Assembly (NCBI RefSeq): GCF_029051685.1
Contig: NZ_JAACFT010000001.1
Location: 1 to 64,000 of the forward strand
From: Bradyrhizobium sp. CSA207
GTDB taxonomy: Bacteria > Pseudomonadota > Alphaproteobacteria > Rhizobiales > Xanthobacteraceae
Length of the DNA stretch: 64,000 nucleotides
Direction: 5' to 3'
Shown: in pieces, positions 9,237 through 18,080 of the stretch
Position numbering within the stretch: position 1 is the first letter of the stretch
Layout of the letters: each line of letters starts with the position of its first letter
Position numbers and translations under genes: made by a program
The notes under the pieces: model-generated
The model's database searches: none
Told to the model about the DNA's origin: nothing
Seen by the model: the letters and a program-made list of their open reading frames with translations, nothing else

Positions 9237-9390
9237 GTGCACCCTCGCCCCTTGTGGGAGAGGGTGGCTCGCCGCGAAGCGGCGAGACGGGTGAGGGGTC
9301 CTCTCCGCGAGTCTAACTGTCGCTTGAGTTCGCTGAAGCAACCCCTCATCCGGCGCTTCGCGCCACCTTCTCCCACAAGGGGAGAAGGGA
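9237..9390. repeat. Palindromic intergenic repeat, family A copy 1
   Basis: The outer arms of about 27 bases (CCCTCGCCCCTTGTGGGAGA and TCTCCCACAAGGGGAGAAGG) are near-perfect inverted repeats, with a second inner pair around CGGGTGAGGGGT/ACCCCTCATCCGG. An almost identical element lies at 52503-52654. It lies between the sugar dehydrogenase and SDR 3' ends, so it could also act as a two-way terminator. Confidence 0.85.
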
Positions 9391-9410
9391 AAAAGACTGT
9401 ACTCGCCGAG

Positions 9411-10211
9411 CTACCCCCGTCTCACACTGGCCCCGCCATCCACCGGCAACGTCACGCCGGTGATGAAGTTCGCTTCATCCGACGCCAAGAACAGCGCGGC
9501 GTTCGCAACGTCCCAGGCGGTGCCCATCTTCTTTCGCAGCGGCACCTTGCTGTCGCGTTCGGCTTCGACCTCGGCGCGGGTCTTGTGCCATTCGCGGGCG
9601 CGGGTGTCGACAGCCATCGGCGTGTTCATCAGGCCCGGCAAGATGACGTTGGCGCGAATGCCGTATTCTGCGTTCTGATAGGCGAGCTGCTCGGTGAAGG
9701 CGATCATCGCCGATTTCGTCGCCTTGTAGGCGACGTAGGGATAGGTCGTGATCGCCGCCATCGAGGAGATGTTGATGATCGCGCCGCTGTTCTGTGCACG
9801 CATGATCGGGATCACCTCTTTCGCGGCGAAAATGCAGCTCTTCAAATTGATGGCGACGACGCGCTCGAACGCTTCCTCGGTCAGCTGAAGCAGCTCGGCG
9901 TCGCCGCCGGACAGGCTCACGCCGACATTGTTGTGCAGTACGTCGATCCGGCGCCAGCGCGCTTTCGCGTTGGCCACCATCGCCCTGATATCGGCAGAGT
10001 TGGTCACGTCGGCCTTGAAGGCTGCGGCGGTTCCTTGGCTCGCGGTGATCATCGCAACAGTTTCCTGTGCGGACTCGAGATGATGATCGACGCAAAGCAC
10101 CTTGGCGCCCTCGCGCGCGAAGGTCAGCGCGGTGGCGCGGCCGTTGCCCATGCCTTCGCCGGGGCTCTGGCCGGCGCCGACCACGATGGCAATCTTGTCG
10201 GCTAGACGCAT
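9411..10211 (-). CDS. SDR family oxidoreductase
   Basis: A 266-residue classical short-chain dehydrogenase. The nucleotide-binding glycine motif is VVGAGQSPGEGMG, slightly longer than usual. NNVG stands for NNAG, the catalytic Ser lies in INISS and the YxxxK is YKATK. The C-terminus FITGVTLPVDGGASV is typical. Start at 10211 with GGGAGAAAACGTC upstream; the open frame extends further back without features. The substrate is unknown. It is divergent from the cyo operon. Confidence 0.9.
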   Translation of the reverse strand: MRLADKIAIVVGAGQSPGEGMGNGRATALTFAREGAKVLCVDHHLESAQETVAMITASQGTAAAFKADVTNSADIRAMVANAKARWRRIDVLHNNVGVSLSGGDAELLQLTEEAFERVVAINLKSCIFAAKEVIPIMRAQNSGAIINISSMAAITTYPYVAYKATKSAMIAFTEQLAYQNAEYGIRANVILPGLMNTPMAVDTRAREWHKTRAEVEAERDSKVPLRKKMGTAWDVANAALFLASDEANFITGVTLPVDGGASVRRG

Positions 10212-10315
10212 GACGTTTTCTCCCTGCTTTTTCATTACGATAGCACGCGCTAAGCGGAGCAGAAGAGCGATTGGTCGGTGAGTGGTGGCGTTCGGCGAAC
10301 GCCGTCCCGCCGAAC

Positions 10316-11299
10316 ATGCATGGCTCCGTTGCCCCCGAGAAAAGCGTGTGCACACGCAAAGGCTTGCTGCTGCGCAGGAACCGTCCTCAAACGACCGCGT
10401 TTGCTGCCGGGGCATTTTTCGCGTTACGCTCTCCCCGGGGCTTCCCAATCGCCAGTGGCTTGCCGATGAATCTGCTCGATCCGCAAGGGCCTGTTGCTGC
10501 CGCCAACAGCACCATCCTGGTCGACTCCGTCTTCATCATGCTGGCGATCGTGGTGCCGACGATCATAGCGATCCTGGCGTTCGCGTTCTGGTTTCGCGCC
10601 TCCAATCCGCGCGCACGCTTTCAGCCGGATTTCGTCTATTCCGGGCGCGTGGAGATGGTGGTGTGGGCGATCCCGGCGCTCACAGTTATCCTGCTCGGCG
10701 GCGTCGCCTGGATCGGCTCGCATCAGCTCGATCCAGCAGCCCCCGTGCCGGGCACCGGCAGCCCGGTCCGCATCCAGGCCGTCTCGCTCGACTGGAAATG
10801 GCTCTTCATCTATCCGGATCAGCGTATCGCCACCGTGAATATGCTGACGGTGCCGGCCGGCGCCGAGCTGAATTTCCAGCTGACCTCGTCGAGCGTGATG
10901 AACACGTTCTTCATCCCGCAGCTCGGCAGCATGATCTACACCATGAACGGCATGGTGACGAAGCTGAACCTGCGTGCCGACAATGAGGGCAAGCTCCAGG
11001 GACTGTCGGCGCATTTCTCCGGCGACGGCTTTCCCGACATGATGTTCGACGTCAACGTGATCTCGCCGCTTGCCTTTCCGGATTGGGTGGCGACCACGGC
11101 GAAGACCGATGCCGTGCTGAACGAGGACAGCTACAAGAAGCTGATGCAACAGGGGGTCGAGAAGGGCAGGCCGACCTATCGTCTGGATGATCCCCGGCTA
11201 TTCGACCTGATCGCGACCCAGCACGTTCCGCCAGGGCCGGGCCCGGAGCTGTTGTCCGAGGCCGGCCGGTCGCAGAGTGGAGGCCACGATGCTCGGTAA
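10316..11299 (+). CDS. cyoA: Quinol oxidase subunit II (CyoA-like); N-terminus uncertain
   Basis: From MNLLDPQGPVAAANS onward this matches cytochrome o ubiquinol oxidase subunit II: two transmembrane helices (about 68-90 and 105-127 of the 327 residues), then the cupredoxin domain with DWKWLFIYPDQ, NTFFIPQLGSMIYTMNGM and HFSGDGF. The CuA cysteines of cytochrome c oxidases are absent, as expected for a quinol oxidase. The N-terminus is odd: this frame lacks the lipoprotein signal (LxGC) usual in CyoA, while the +1 frame carries a Cys just before the conserved start. Possible starts are TTG 10271, ATG 10316 or ATG 10466, or there is a frameshift. Confidence 0.88.
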   Translation: MHGSVAPEKSVCTRKGLLLRRNRPQTTAFAAGAFFALRSPRGFPIASGLPMNLLDPQGPVAAANSTILVDSVFIMLAIVVPTIIAILAFAFWFRASNPRARFQPDFVYSGRVEMVVWAIPALTVILLGGVAWIGSHQLDPAAPVPGTGSPVRIQAVSLDWKWLFIYPDQRIATVNMLTVPAGAELNFQLTSSSVMNTFFIPQLGSMIYTMNGMVTKLNLRADNEGKLQGLSAHFSGDGFPDMMFDVNVISPLAFPDWVATTAKTDAVLNEDSYKKLMQQGVEKGRPTYRLDDPRLFDLIATQHVPPGPGPELLSEAGRSQSGGHDAR

Positions 11300-13289
11300 G
11301 CTCGATTGGTCGGCGATCCCGTTCGACCAGCCGATCCCGCTGATCGCAGGCGCCGTGGTGCTGGTCGCGATCCTCGCCGTGCTGGTCTGGGTCGTGGTGA
11401 AAGGGCATCTGCCCTATCTCTGGCACGAATGGATCACCAGCGTCGATCACAAGCGCATTGGGGTGATGTACATCCTGCTGGCCTCGGTGATGCTGCTGCG
11501 CGGCGGCAGCGACGCCATCATGATGCGGATCCAGCAGGCGATCGCCTACCAGTCGCAGGGCTATCTTCCGCCGGAGCACTACAACCAGATCTTCTCGGCC
11601 CACGGCACCATCATGATCTTCTTCGTGGCGATGCCGTTCGTGATCGGGTTGATGAACCTGATCGTGCCGCTGCAGCTCGGCGTACGCGACGTCGCTTTCC
11701 CGACGCTCAATTCGGTCGGTTTCTGGCTGACCGCGACCGGCGCGCTGCTGGTCAATCTCTCGCTGGTGATCGGCGAATTCGCACGCACAGGCTGGCTCGC
11801 CTTTCCCCCGCTGTCGGAGTTGTCCTACTCGCCAGGCGTCGGCGTCGACTATTACGCCTGGTCGCTCGAGATTTCCGGCGTCGGCACGCTGGTCGCCGGC
11901 ATCAACCTCGTCACCACCGTGCTGAAGCTGCGCACCAGGGGCATGAACTATCTGCGCATGCCGATGTTCTGCTGGACCACGCTGGCCTCGAACCTGCTGA
12001 TCGTCGCCGCGTTCCCGATCCTCACCGCGACGCTGGCGATGCTGCTGCTCGACCGCTACCTCGGCTTCCACTTCTTCACCAACGAAGCCGGCGGCAACGT
12101 CATGATGTTCATGAACCTGATCTGGGCCTGGGGGCACCCCGAGGTCTACATTCTGGTGCTGCCTGCCTTCGGCATCTTCTCCGAGGTGGTCTCGACGTTT
12201 TCCGGCAAGGCGCTGTTCGGCTATCGCTCGATGGTGCTCGCCACCATGGCGATCTGCGTCATCTCCTTCATGGTCTGGCTGCATCATTTTTTTACGATGG
12301 GCGCGGGTCCCGACGTCAACGCCATCTTCGGCATCGCAAGCATGATCATCGCGATACCGACCGGCGTGAAGATATACAACTGGCTGTTCACGATGTATGG
12401 CGGCCGCATCCGCTTTGAGACGCCGATGCTGTGGTCGGTCGGCTTCATGGTCACCTTCATCATCGGCGGGCTGACCGGCGTGCTGGTCGCGGTGCCGCCG
12501 GCAGACTTCATGCTCCACAACAGCATGTTCCTGGTGGCGCACTTCCACAACGTCATCATCGGCGGCGTGCTGTTCGGCGCCTTTGCCGGCTTCGAATACT
12601 GGTTTCCGAAGGCGTTCGGCTTTCGCCTCGAGGAGCGCTGGGGCAAGGCCGCGTTCTGGTTCACCTTCACAGGTTTCTACGTCACCTTCATCCCGCTCTA
12701 CATCGCCGGCATGCTCGGTATGACGCGGCGCATGCAGCACTACGATGTTGCCGCGTGGCGACCCTGGATGCTGGTTGCGGCTGTTGGCATGGCGATACTG
12801 ACCATCGGCGTCATCTGCCAGATCTTGCAGCTCGTCGTCAGCATCCGCAACCGCGAGGCGTTGCGCGACCGCACCGGCGATCCCTGGGATGGACGTTCGC
12901 TGGAATGGGCAACCGCGTCGCCGCCGCCAGTGTTCAATTTCGCGTTCGATCCCGATGTGCGCGGCGAGGACGCCTATTGGGATATAAAGATCCATGCCCG
13001 GCAGCAATCGCTCGAGCATGAAGAGCGCGAATATCATGACATCGAGATGCCGCGGAATTCGCCGACCGGCTTCGTCTGCGCGTTCTTCGCCAGCATCATG
13101 GGCTTTGCGCTGATCTGGCACATCTGGTGGATGGTGATCCTGGGCGGCATCGGCGCGTTCGCGACCTTTGTCGTTTTCGCCTGGCGCGACCACGATGAAT
13201 ACGTCATCACGGCCGCGGAGGTCGCGCGGATCGACCGCATCAATCTCGAGGAGCGGCGCAGCCTCGTCAGCATGGCGGGAGCAACCTGA
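11289..13289 (+). CDS. cyoB: Cytochrome o ubiquinol oxidase subunit I
   Basis: A 666-residue haem-copper oxidase subunit that reduces oxygen and pumps protons. The low-spin haem His is in FSAHGTIMIFF, the CuB/His-Tyr site in WAWGHPEVYILVLP, the His-His pair in WLHHFFTMG, and further haem ligands in LVAHFHNVIIGG. About 15 helices are present, including the C-terminal extension typical of CyoB. The ATG at 11289 overlaps cyoA by 11 bases and is preceded by GTGGAGGCC. It ends in a TGATG overlap with cyoC. Confidence 0.97.
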   Translation: MLGKLDWSAIPFDQPIPLIAGAVVLVAILAVLVWVVVKGHLPYLWHEWITSVDHKRIGVMYILLASVMLLRGGSDAIMMRIQQAIAYQSQGYLPPEHYNQIFSAHGTIMIFFVAMPFVIGLMNLIVPLQLGVRDVAFPTLNSVGFWLTATGALLVNLSLVIGEFARTGWLAFPPLSELSYSPGVGVDYYAWSLEISGVGTLVAGINLVTTVLKLRTRGMNYLRMPMFCWTTLASNLLIVAAFPILTATLAMLLLDRYLGFHFFTNEAGGNVMMFMNLIWAWGHPEVYILVLPAFGIFSEVVSTFSGKALFGYRSMVLATMAICVISFMVWLHHFFTMGAGPDVNAIFGIASMIIAIPTGVKIYNWLFTMYGGRIRFETPMLWSVGFMVTFIIGGLTGVLVAVPPADFMLHNSMFLVAHFHNVIIGGVLFGAFAGFEYWFPKAFGFRLEERWGKAAFWFTFTGFYVTFIPLYIAGMLGMTRRMQHYDVAAWRPWMLVAAVGMAILTIGVICQILQLVVSIRNREALRDRTGDPWDGRSLEWATASPPPVFNFAFDPDVRGEDAYWDIKIHARQQSLEHEEREYHDIEMPRNSPTGFVCAFFASIMGFALIWHIWWMVILGGIGAFATFVVFAWRDHDEYVITAAEVARIDRINLEERRSLVSMAGAT

Positions 13290-13930
13290 TGTCGATGACC
13301 GCAGCCGTCGGCTACGCCCACGCCGATCCCCATCACATCGGCCTCGTCATCGAGCATCCGGGACCTGCGCCGAAGCGGATCGTGACGGCCTACGGCTTCT
13401 GGATCTTCCTGCTCTCCGACATCGTGATGTTCTCCTGCTTCTTCGCGGCCTATGCCGTGCTGTCCGGCCAGACCGCCGGCGGCCCGAAAGGCTCGGAGAT
13501 CTTCGAGCAGAGGAACGTTGCGATCGAGACGGTCTGCCTGCTGCTGTCGAGCTTCACCTGCGGCATGGCCAGCATTGCGGCCGACGTGCGCAACCGGTTC
13601 TGGTTCTATCTCGGCATGGCCGTGACATGCGTGCTGGGGCTAATATTCCTGGCGATCGAGTTCCGCGAATTCGCCGGCCTCGTCGCGCGCGGCTACGGCC
13701 CGTCGCGCAGCGCCTTCCTCACCGCGTTCTTCTCACTGGTCGGCTGCCACGGCCTGCACGTCTCCGCCGGCGTGCTGTGGCTCCTCACCATGATGGCGCA
13801 GGTGTTCGCAAAAGGCTTTCGTGCCGACATATTGCGGCGAATGGTGTGCTTTGCGCTGTTCTGGCACGCACTCGACATCATCTGGGTCGCGATCTTCTCC
13901 GTCGTCTACTTGCTTGGAGGTGGCGCATGA
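13289..13930 (+). CDS. cyoC: Cytochrome o ubiquinol oxidase subunit III
   Basis: A 213-residue membrane protein with five predicted helices, as in CyoC (GFWIFLLSDIVMFSCFFAAY, then HGLHVSAGVLWLL and FWHALDIIWVAIFSVVYL). The ATG overlaps the cyoB stop by one base and the end overlaps cyoD by four (ATGA), indicating one polycistronic message. It stabilises subunit I. Length is normal. Confidence 0.96.
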   Translation: MSMTAAVGYAHADPHHIGLVIEHPGPAPKRIVTAYGFWIFLLSDIVMFSCFFAAYAVLSGQTAGGPKGSEIFEQRNVAIETVCLLLSSFTCGMASIAADVRNRFWFYLGMAVTCVLGLIFLAIEFREFAGLVARGYGPSRSAFLTAFFSLVGCHGLHVSAGVLWLLTMMAQVFAKGFRADILRRMVCFALFWHALDIIWVAIFSVVYLLGGGA

Positions 13931-14313
13931 GCGATCAGACGTATGTGCGGACCGAACGTGACCTCGCACCGGGCGAGGAAGAGCAACACAGCGTCGGCGA
14001 ACGGATCCTCGGCTACGTCGTCGGCCTCGTTTTGGCTCTGCTGCTGACGGCGACGTCGTTCTTCATCGCTGGCACCGATCTGGTCTGGCAGCCTTCCATC
14101 CCCGTGGCACTGATCGTGCTGGCGATCGCGCAGATGGGCGTGCATCTGGTGTTCTTCCTGCACATCACGACTGGACCGGATAACACCAACAACGTGCTGG
14201 CGCTGGCCTTCGGTCTCCTGATCGTGTTCCTCGTGGTTGGTGGCTCCGTCTGGATCATGTCGCACCTGAATGCGAACATGCCGCCGATGGACCAGATCAT
14301 GCGAATGCAGTGA
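13927..14313 (+). CDS. cyoD: Cytochrome o ubiquinol oxidase subunit IV
   Basis: A 128-residue protein with three hydrophobic helices and the CyoD landmarks IAQMGVHLVFFLHI and NNVLALAFG. It completes the four-subunit oxidase. The cyoE haem O synthase is not in the window, so haem O must be made by a distant gene. The operon ends at a strong hairpin about 35 bases downstream. Confidence 0.95.
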   Translation: MSDQTYVRTERDLAPGEEEQHSVGERILGYVVGLVLALLLTATSFFIAGTDLVWQPSIPVALIVLAIAQMGVHLVFFLHITTGPDNTNNVLALAFGLLIVFLVVGGSVWIMSHLNANMPPMDQIMRMQ

Positions 14314-14347
14314 GAGAGGCCGAGGGCAGCCCGTTCCATAAAGAAGA

Positions 14348-14370
14348 GCCGCTTGTCGGTGACAAGCGGC
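14348..14370 (+). terminator. Hairpin downstream of cyoABCD
   Basis: A perfect 10-base-pair stem, GCCGCTTGTC / GACAAGCGGC, with a three-base loop (GGT). There is no T-run after it, so termination would depend on the GC-rich stem or on Rho. Confidence 0.65.
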
Positions 14371-14569
14371 CAAGTCTAGGGAGGAAACGCCCAAGCAAGG
14401 ACAATCGGGCCGAAGCCGGATTGCTGCCAAGGAATCGATAGCGCATGGCGCTACCGCACCTTCCAAATGCAACCACTCCCGACAGAGTTCAATTCCGGAT
14501 CAATACTGTCTCCCGATACCGCTCACGGCTGCGTGATGGATTTCCTCACGCGGAGCTCCACCCGGACGT
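14371..14569. other. Intergenic, no feature seen
   Basis: About 200 bases between the cyo hairpin and the convergent thermonuclease gene. Two short plus-strand frames (14445-14669 and 14467-14712) run antisense into that gene and look spurious. Confidence 0.5.
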
Positions 14570-15358
14570 TCACTTCGGCCGGCGGCAGTTATACGCCTTG
14601 CGGAAGCCGGCGGCCTGGGCGTCGTCCTCCGAGCAGAACCAGCGGTCCGGCTTCGTTGTTGCGGGGTAGCTCGGGCAGCCCCGCAGATGATAGATGCCGA
14701 TATTGCCGGTGACCCGCGCCCGCACCGCGAGCTTGCCCTTGATGCTGCAGCTCGGCGGCATCGTCAGCTCGTCCGGAAAAAGCGCCGCGCGAATCTCCTT
14801 GTCGCGGTCGGCGCGGCAGGCGGTGCCCAGGAGAGGGCCGTCCTTCTTGCCGGTGCGGAATTCTTGCGGTGCAACAAAGCAGCCCTTCCAGATGCCGGCC
14901 GAGGCCGTCTTGGCTTCGGCAGCTGCCGACTTGACGTTGGCCTTGATCGGCTCCCGCGCAATCGCAAAGCCGAGCCGGACCAAATGCTCGTTCAGTGTGA
15001 CCTTGTCGCCCTCGGCGGTGCAGATGGCGCGGTGGCGCTTGCCGAAGCTCTTCTCCGGCCCAACATCGTCGCAGCGCACCGGACGTCCGCCGATCAGCTT
15101 CGTCAGCTGGTCGCGCGCGTCGACGCCGCAGGTCCAGGCATCGGCGTGATCGTCGATGCAAACCTGGTCCAGCTCCGGCGCGTCCACCCCGTCGAGCCGG
15201 TATGTGACGTCGCCAAGCTGGATGGAATTGGCGTCCCGGACGGTCGCAGCCGCGGTCAACGCGAACCCTGGCCCTGAGCAGGCCAAAAATCCGGACAGAG
15301 CAAGAAACAAAACAAGCGCGAAAGCACGGGCGGCGGCAATGGAATTCTTCAAGGACAT
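14570..15358 (-). CDS. Thermonuclease-family (SNase-like) exported protein
   Basis: A 262-residue protein with a clear signal peptide (about 1-34, [16 protein letters not shown]). Residues 35-160 follow the staphylococcal nuclease fold pattern seen in rhizobial homologues: [28 protein letters not shown], then [14 protein letters not shown] and [13 protein letters not shown]. Catalytic Arg/Glu equivalents are partly present, but I cannot confirm activity. The C-terminal 80 residues hold an extra Cys-containing region ([10 protein letters not shown]...[16 protein letters not shown]) often attached to such proteins. Confidence 0.88.
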   Translation of the reverse strand: MSLKNSIAAARAFALVLFLALSGFLACSGPGFALTAAATVRDANSIQLGDVTYRLDGVDAPELDQVCIDDHADAWTCGVDARDQLTKLIGGRPVRCDDVGPEKSFGKRHRAICTAEGDKVTLNEHLVRLGFAIAREPIKANVKSAAAEAKTASAGIWKGCFVAPQEFRTGKKDGPLLGTACRADRDKEIRAALFPDELTMPPSCSIKGKLAVRARVTGNIGIYHLRGCPSYPATTKPDRWFCSEDDAQAAGFRKAYNCRRPK

Positions 15359-15559
15359 ACGGTCTCGCTATCGATTGCTCTTTCCTCCTTTCCTAGCATC
15401 CGGATATGGCGATACCAATGGTCTGCGCCCTGCGAAGTGCGACATTCCGGGCCCGCGGCTTTACTCGCCGCTCGCTCTGATCTTATCGTCTGCGCCAGCC
15501 TGCGTGCCGTGATGGCCGAATCGCGCGGGAAGTGGCGAGGGCGGGAGGATAAGGTTGCG

Positions 15560-17158
15560 ATGAAAGACCCCGTGGACGTCCTGATCATCGGCGCCGGCGC
15601 TTCTGGCGCCGCGGTCGCGTGGTCGCTGGCCGAGACCAAGATGCACATTCTCTGCCTGGAGCAGGGCGGCTGGATGAACCCGGCGGAATATCCCAGCACG
15701 GGGCGGGACTGGGAAGCCAAGTTCTACGGCGAGTGGTCGTCCAGCCCGAACATCCGCGGCCGGCCCGAGGACTATCCGATCAACGACGACAATTCGCCGA
15801 TCAAAGTCGTCAATTACAATGCGGTCGGCGGCTCGACGGTGATGTACACCGCGCACTGGCCGCGGCTGCATCCCTCCGACTTCAAGGTCAAGACGCTCGA
15901 CGGCGTCGCCGACGACTGGCCGATCGACTACGACGCGCTGACGCCGTTCTTCGAGGAGAACGACCGGATGATGGGCACGTCCGGCCTGTCGGGCGATCCG
16001 CTGTCGCCGCTGACGCATCCGCCGATGCCGCAGCAGCCGCTAGGCTTGTCCGGTGCGATCATCGGCAAGGCCATGAACAAGCTCGGCTGGCATTGGTGGC
16101 CGTCAGACACCACGGTCGCGACGATGGACTATGAGGGCCGGGCGCGCTGCATCAATCTCGGCCATTGCACGCCGGCCTGCGCGCAGGGCGCGAAATCCTC
16201 GACCGACATCACCTATTGGCCGCATGCGATCCGCGCCGGCGTCGAGCTTCGCACCCATTGCCGGGTGCGCGAGATCACGACCGACGAGAACGGTATGGCT
16301 TCGGGCGTGGTCTATTACGACAAGGATGGCGTCGAACAGTTTCAGCCGGCGCATGTCGTCATCATCGCCTGCAACGGCGTCGGAACGCCGCGGCTGCTTT
16401 TGAACTCCGCGTCCGGCCGCTTCCCGAACGGCCTTGCCAACTCGTCCGGCCTGGTCGGCAAGAACCTGATGTTCCATCCCTATGTGCAGATCTACGGTTA
16501 TGTGAAGGAGCCGACCGATAGCAACCGCGCGCCGCCGACCTGCCTGTGGAGCAAGGAGTGGTACGACACGGATCTGTCGCGCGGTTTCGTGCGGGGCTAT
16601 GGCGTTCAGTTCGTGCGCGGCGCCGGGCCGGTGTTCGAGGCCGTCGTCAGCGAGCAGAAGGGCATCCTGCCGTGGGGCGCCGATCATCACCGCGAGTTCC
16701 GCAAGCTCAACGGCCATCGGCTCGGATTTTCCGCGATCTGCGAGGATTTGCCGGAGGAGCACAATCGCGTCACGCTCGATCCCGTTCTCAAGGACAGCCA
16801 CGGCATTCCCGCGCCGAAGATCGACTACACGATCAGCGAGAACAGCCGGAAGATGATGGAGCATGCGCTGGCCCGCGGCCGGGAGGTTCTTGAGACGGCA
16901 GGCGCCACCGACATCTGCATCAATTCGCCGATCCCGTGGGGTGGCTGGCATCTACTCGGCACGGCACGGATGGGCATCGATCCTGAAACCTCCGTGGTCA
17001 ATGAATGGGGCCGCTCGCACGACGTGAAAAATCTCTTCATCGTCGACGGCAGCGTCTTCGTCACCTCGGGCGGGGTCAACCCGACCTCGACCATCCAGGC
17101 CGTCGCGCTCTACGTCGCCGACCAGATGAAGCAGCGCCTCGCCAACTTGTTCGATTGA
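15560..17158 (+). CDS. GMC family oxidoreductase (gluconate dehydrogenase-type FAD subunit)
   Basis: A 532-residue flavoprotein. FAD is bound by IIGAGASGAAVAWSLAE near the N-terminus; VGGSTVMYTAHWPR is the second GMC signature; the C-terminus shows HLLGTARMG, VDGSVFVTSGGVNPTST with the active-site His/Asn region. It has no signal peptide. The family oxidises alcohols or sugar acids; this subgroup usually pairs with a small subunit-3 protein and a cytochrome. A subunit-3-like gene lies 363 bases downstream. The ATG at 15560 has GGGAGGATAAGG upstream; the frame opens further back without features. Confidence 0.92.
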   Translation: MKDPVDVLIIGAGASGAAVAWSLAETKMHILCLEQGGWMNPAEYPSTGRDWEAKFYGEWSSSPNIRGRPEDYPINDDNSPIKVVNYNAVGGSTVMYTAHWPRLHPSDFKVKTLDGVADDWPIDYDALTPFFEENDRMMGTSGLSGDPLSPLTHPPMPQQPLGLSGAIIGKAMNKLGWHWWPSDTTVATMDYEGRARCINLGHCTPACAQGAKSSTDITYWPHAIRAGVELRTHCRVREITTDENGMASGVVYYDKDGVEQFQPAHVVIIACNGVGTPRLLLNSASGRFPNGLANSSGLVGKNLMFHPYVQIYGYVKEPTDSNRAPPTCLWSKEWYDTDLSRGFVRGYGVQFVRGAGPVFEAVVSEQKGILPWGADHHREFRKLNGHRLGFSAICEDLPEEHNRVTLDPVLKDSHGIPAPKIDYTISENSRKMMEHALARGREVLETAGATDICINSPIPWGGWHLLGTARMGIDPETSVVNEWGRSHDVKNLFIVDGSVFVTSGGVNPTSTIQAVALYVADQMKQRLANLFD

Positions 17159-17190
17159 GAATGATTATGCTCAAACCTAACCGCGCACTC

Positions 17191-17495
17191 GGTGCACCTC
17201 TCCCGCTTGCGGGAGATTTGGGGAGGCACCCCAACCCTCCCCCGCAAGCGCAGGGTGATCGCATATGAAAAAGAAGTCGGTGTGCGGTTTGCTTGTGGCC
17301 GATCCTTCGAGACGCCCACTTTGGCGGGCTCCTCAGGATGAGGTCTTGTTTCGCGGCGAAATCTTAGACCCTCATGGTGAGGAGCCCGCCAAAGCGGGCG
17401 TCTCGAACCATGCAGGCCGAGCACTTTCATGGCCTCCCAAGTGCCATATGCGATTGCCCTGCCGCCTGCGGGGAGAGGGAGCACACCTGCAACGC
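17191..17495. repeat. Nested palindromic repeats between GMC gene and subunit-3 gene
   Basis: The outer element has arms CACCTCTCCCGCTTGCGGGA...CCCCGCAAGCGCAGGGTGAT...CGCATATG (17191-17266) and the mirror GCCATATGCGATTGCCCTGC...GGGGAGAGGGAG (about 17443-17490). The inner element (about 17301-17411) has arms TCGAGACGCCCACTTTGGCG / CGCCAAAGCGGGCGTCTCGA with GGCTCCTCA/TGAGGAGCC. The inner repeat thus appears inserted into the outer one. Reading frames across it are spurious. Confidence 0.8.
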
Positions 17496-17521
17496 GGCAC
17501 GGAGATTGGGAAGAGGACGCC

Positions 17522-17971
17522 ATGACTGATCAGCTCACGCTCACGCCGCGGCAGCGCCAGGACCTGCGCACCATTGCCGCGATGATCGTTCCGGCGAGCG
17601 AGGAATACCGCGTGCCTGGCGCCGATGACGACATCATCCAGGCCGACATCCTCGCCACGCTCGGCCGCGACGCCAAGTTGGTGGTGGCAGCGCTGGATTA
17701 TCTTGCCCGGCTCGCCGGGATACCGCTGGCGAACCTCGAGCCCGCCGCACGCGATGGCGTCGCCGAGCAGTTCCGATCAACTGGTGGGGCCGCGGCCGCA
17801 ACGCTCGTCCGCGTCGTGCTGCAATGCTACTACCGCGACGACCGCGTGCTGCGCTCACTCGGGCTCGAACCGCGCGCGCCGTTCCCCAAGGGGCACGTGC
17901 TGGAAGACGGCGATTGGTCCTTGCTCGATCCGGTCAGGGCAAGGCCTGTTAGCCTGAGAAGGGCACCGTAG
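17522..17971 (+). CDS. Gluconate 2-dehydrogenase subunit 3-like protein
   Basis: A 149-residue soluble protein with LTPRQRQDLRTIAAMIVPAS at the N-terminus, the typical start of the subunit-3 family that accompanies GMC dehydrogenases. The rest is helical (TLVRVVLQCYYRDDRVLRSLGLE...PFPKGHVLEDGDWSLLDPV). No Tat signal is present, unlike many subunit-3 proteins that export their partner, so the complex may be cytosolic or the partner exported otherwise. ATG at 17522 follows GGGAAGAGGACGCC. It probably works with the GMC gene upstream. Confidence 0.8.
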   Translation: MTDQLTLTPRQRQDLRTIAAMIVPASEEYRVPGADDDIIQADILATLGRDAKLVVAALDYLARLAGIPLANLEPAARDGVAEQFRSTGGAAAATLVRVVLQCYYRDDRVLRSLGLEPRAPFPKGHVLEDGDWSLLDPVRARPVSLRRAP

Positions 17972-17999
17972 CAGCCCAGACTTGGCCCCAGACTCGGCA

Positions 18000-18025
18000 G
18001 CCCAGCTTTGCGCCCCAAGCTGGGC
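18000..18025 (+). terminator. Hairpin between subunit-3 gene and HtrA-like gene
   Basis: A perfect nine-base-pair stem, GCCCAGCTT / AAGCTGGGC, with an eight-base loop, 28 bases after the upstream stop codon. No T-run follows. Confidence 0.5.
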
Positions 18026-18080
18026 CACTTGCGCGAGAGCGAACAGGCCACCATCTGTGTGAGCCTCAAGGACTCTTGCC

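Noticed and set aside
9237..9390. CRISPR-like array from repeated palindromes
   Set aside because: The units are single inverted-repeat elements at scattered loci, not tandem repeats with unique spacers.
11052..13193. A 713-codon frame antisense to cyoB and cyoC
   Set aside because: Composition is Arg/His/Asp/Glu-rich with no domain; the sense frame encodes a clearly conserved oxidase.
17110..17523. A 137-codon minus-strand frame covering the nested repeats
   Set aside because: The translation is only the repeat arms read through (words such as PHPEEPAKVGVS and RRPLWRAP); no conserved protein.
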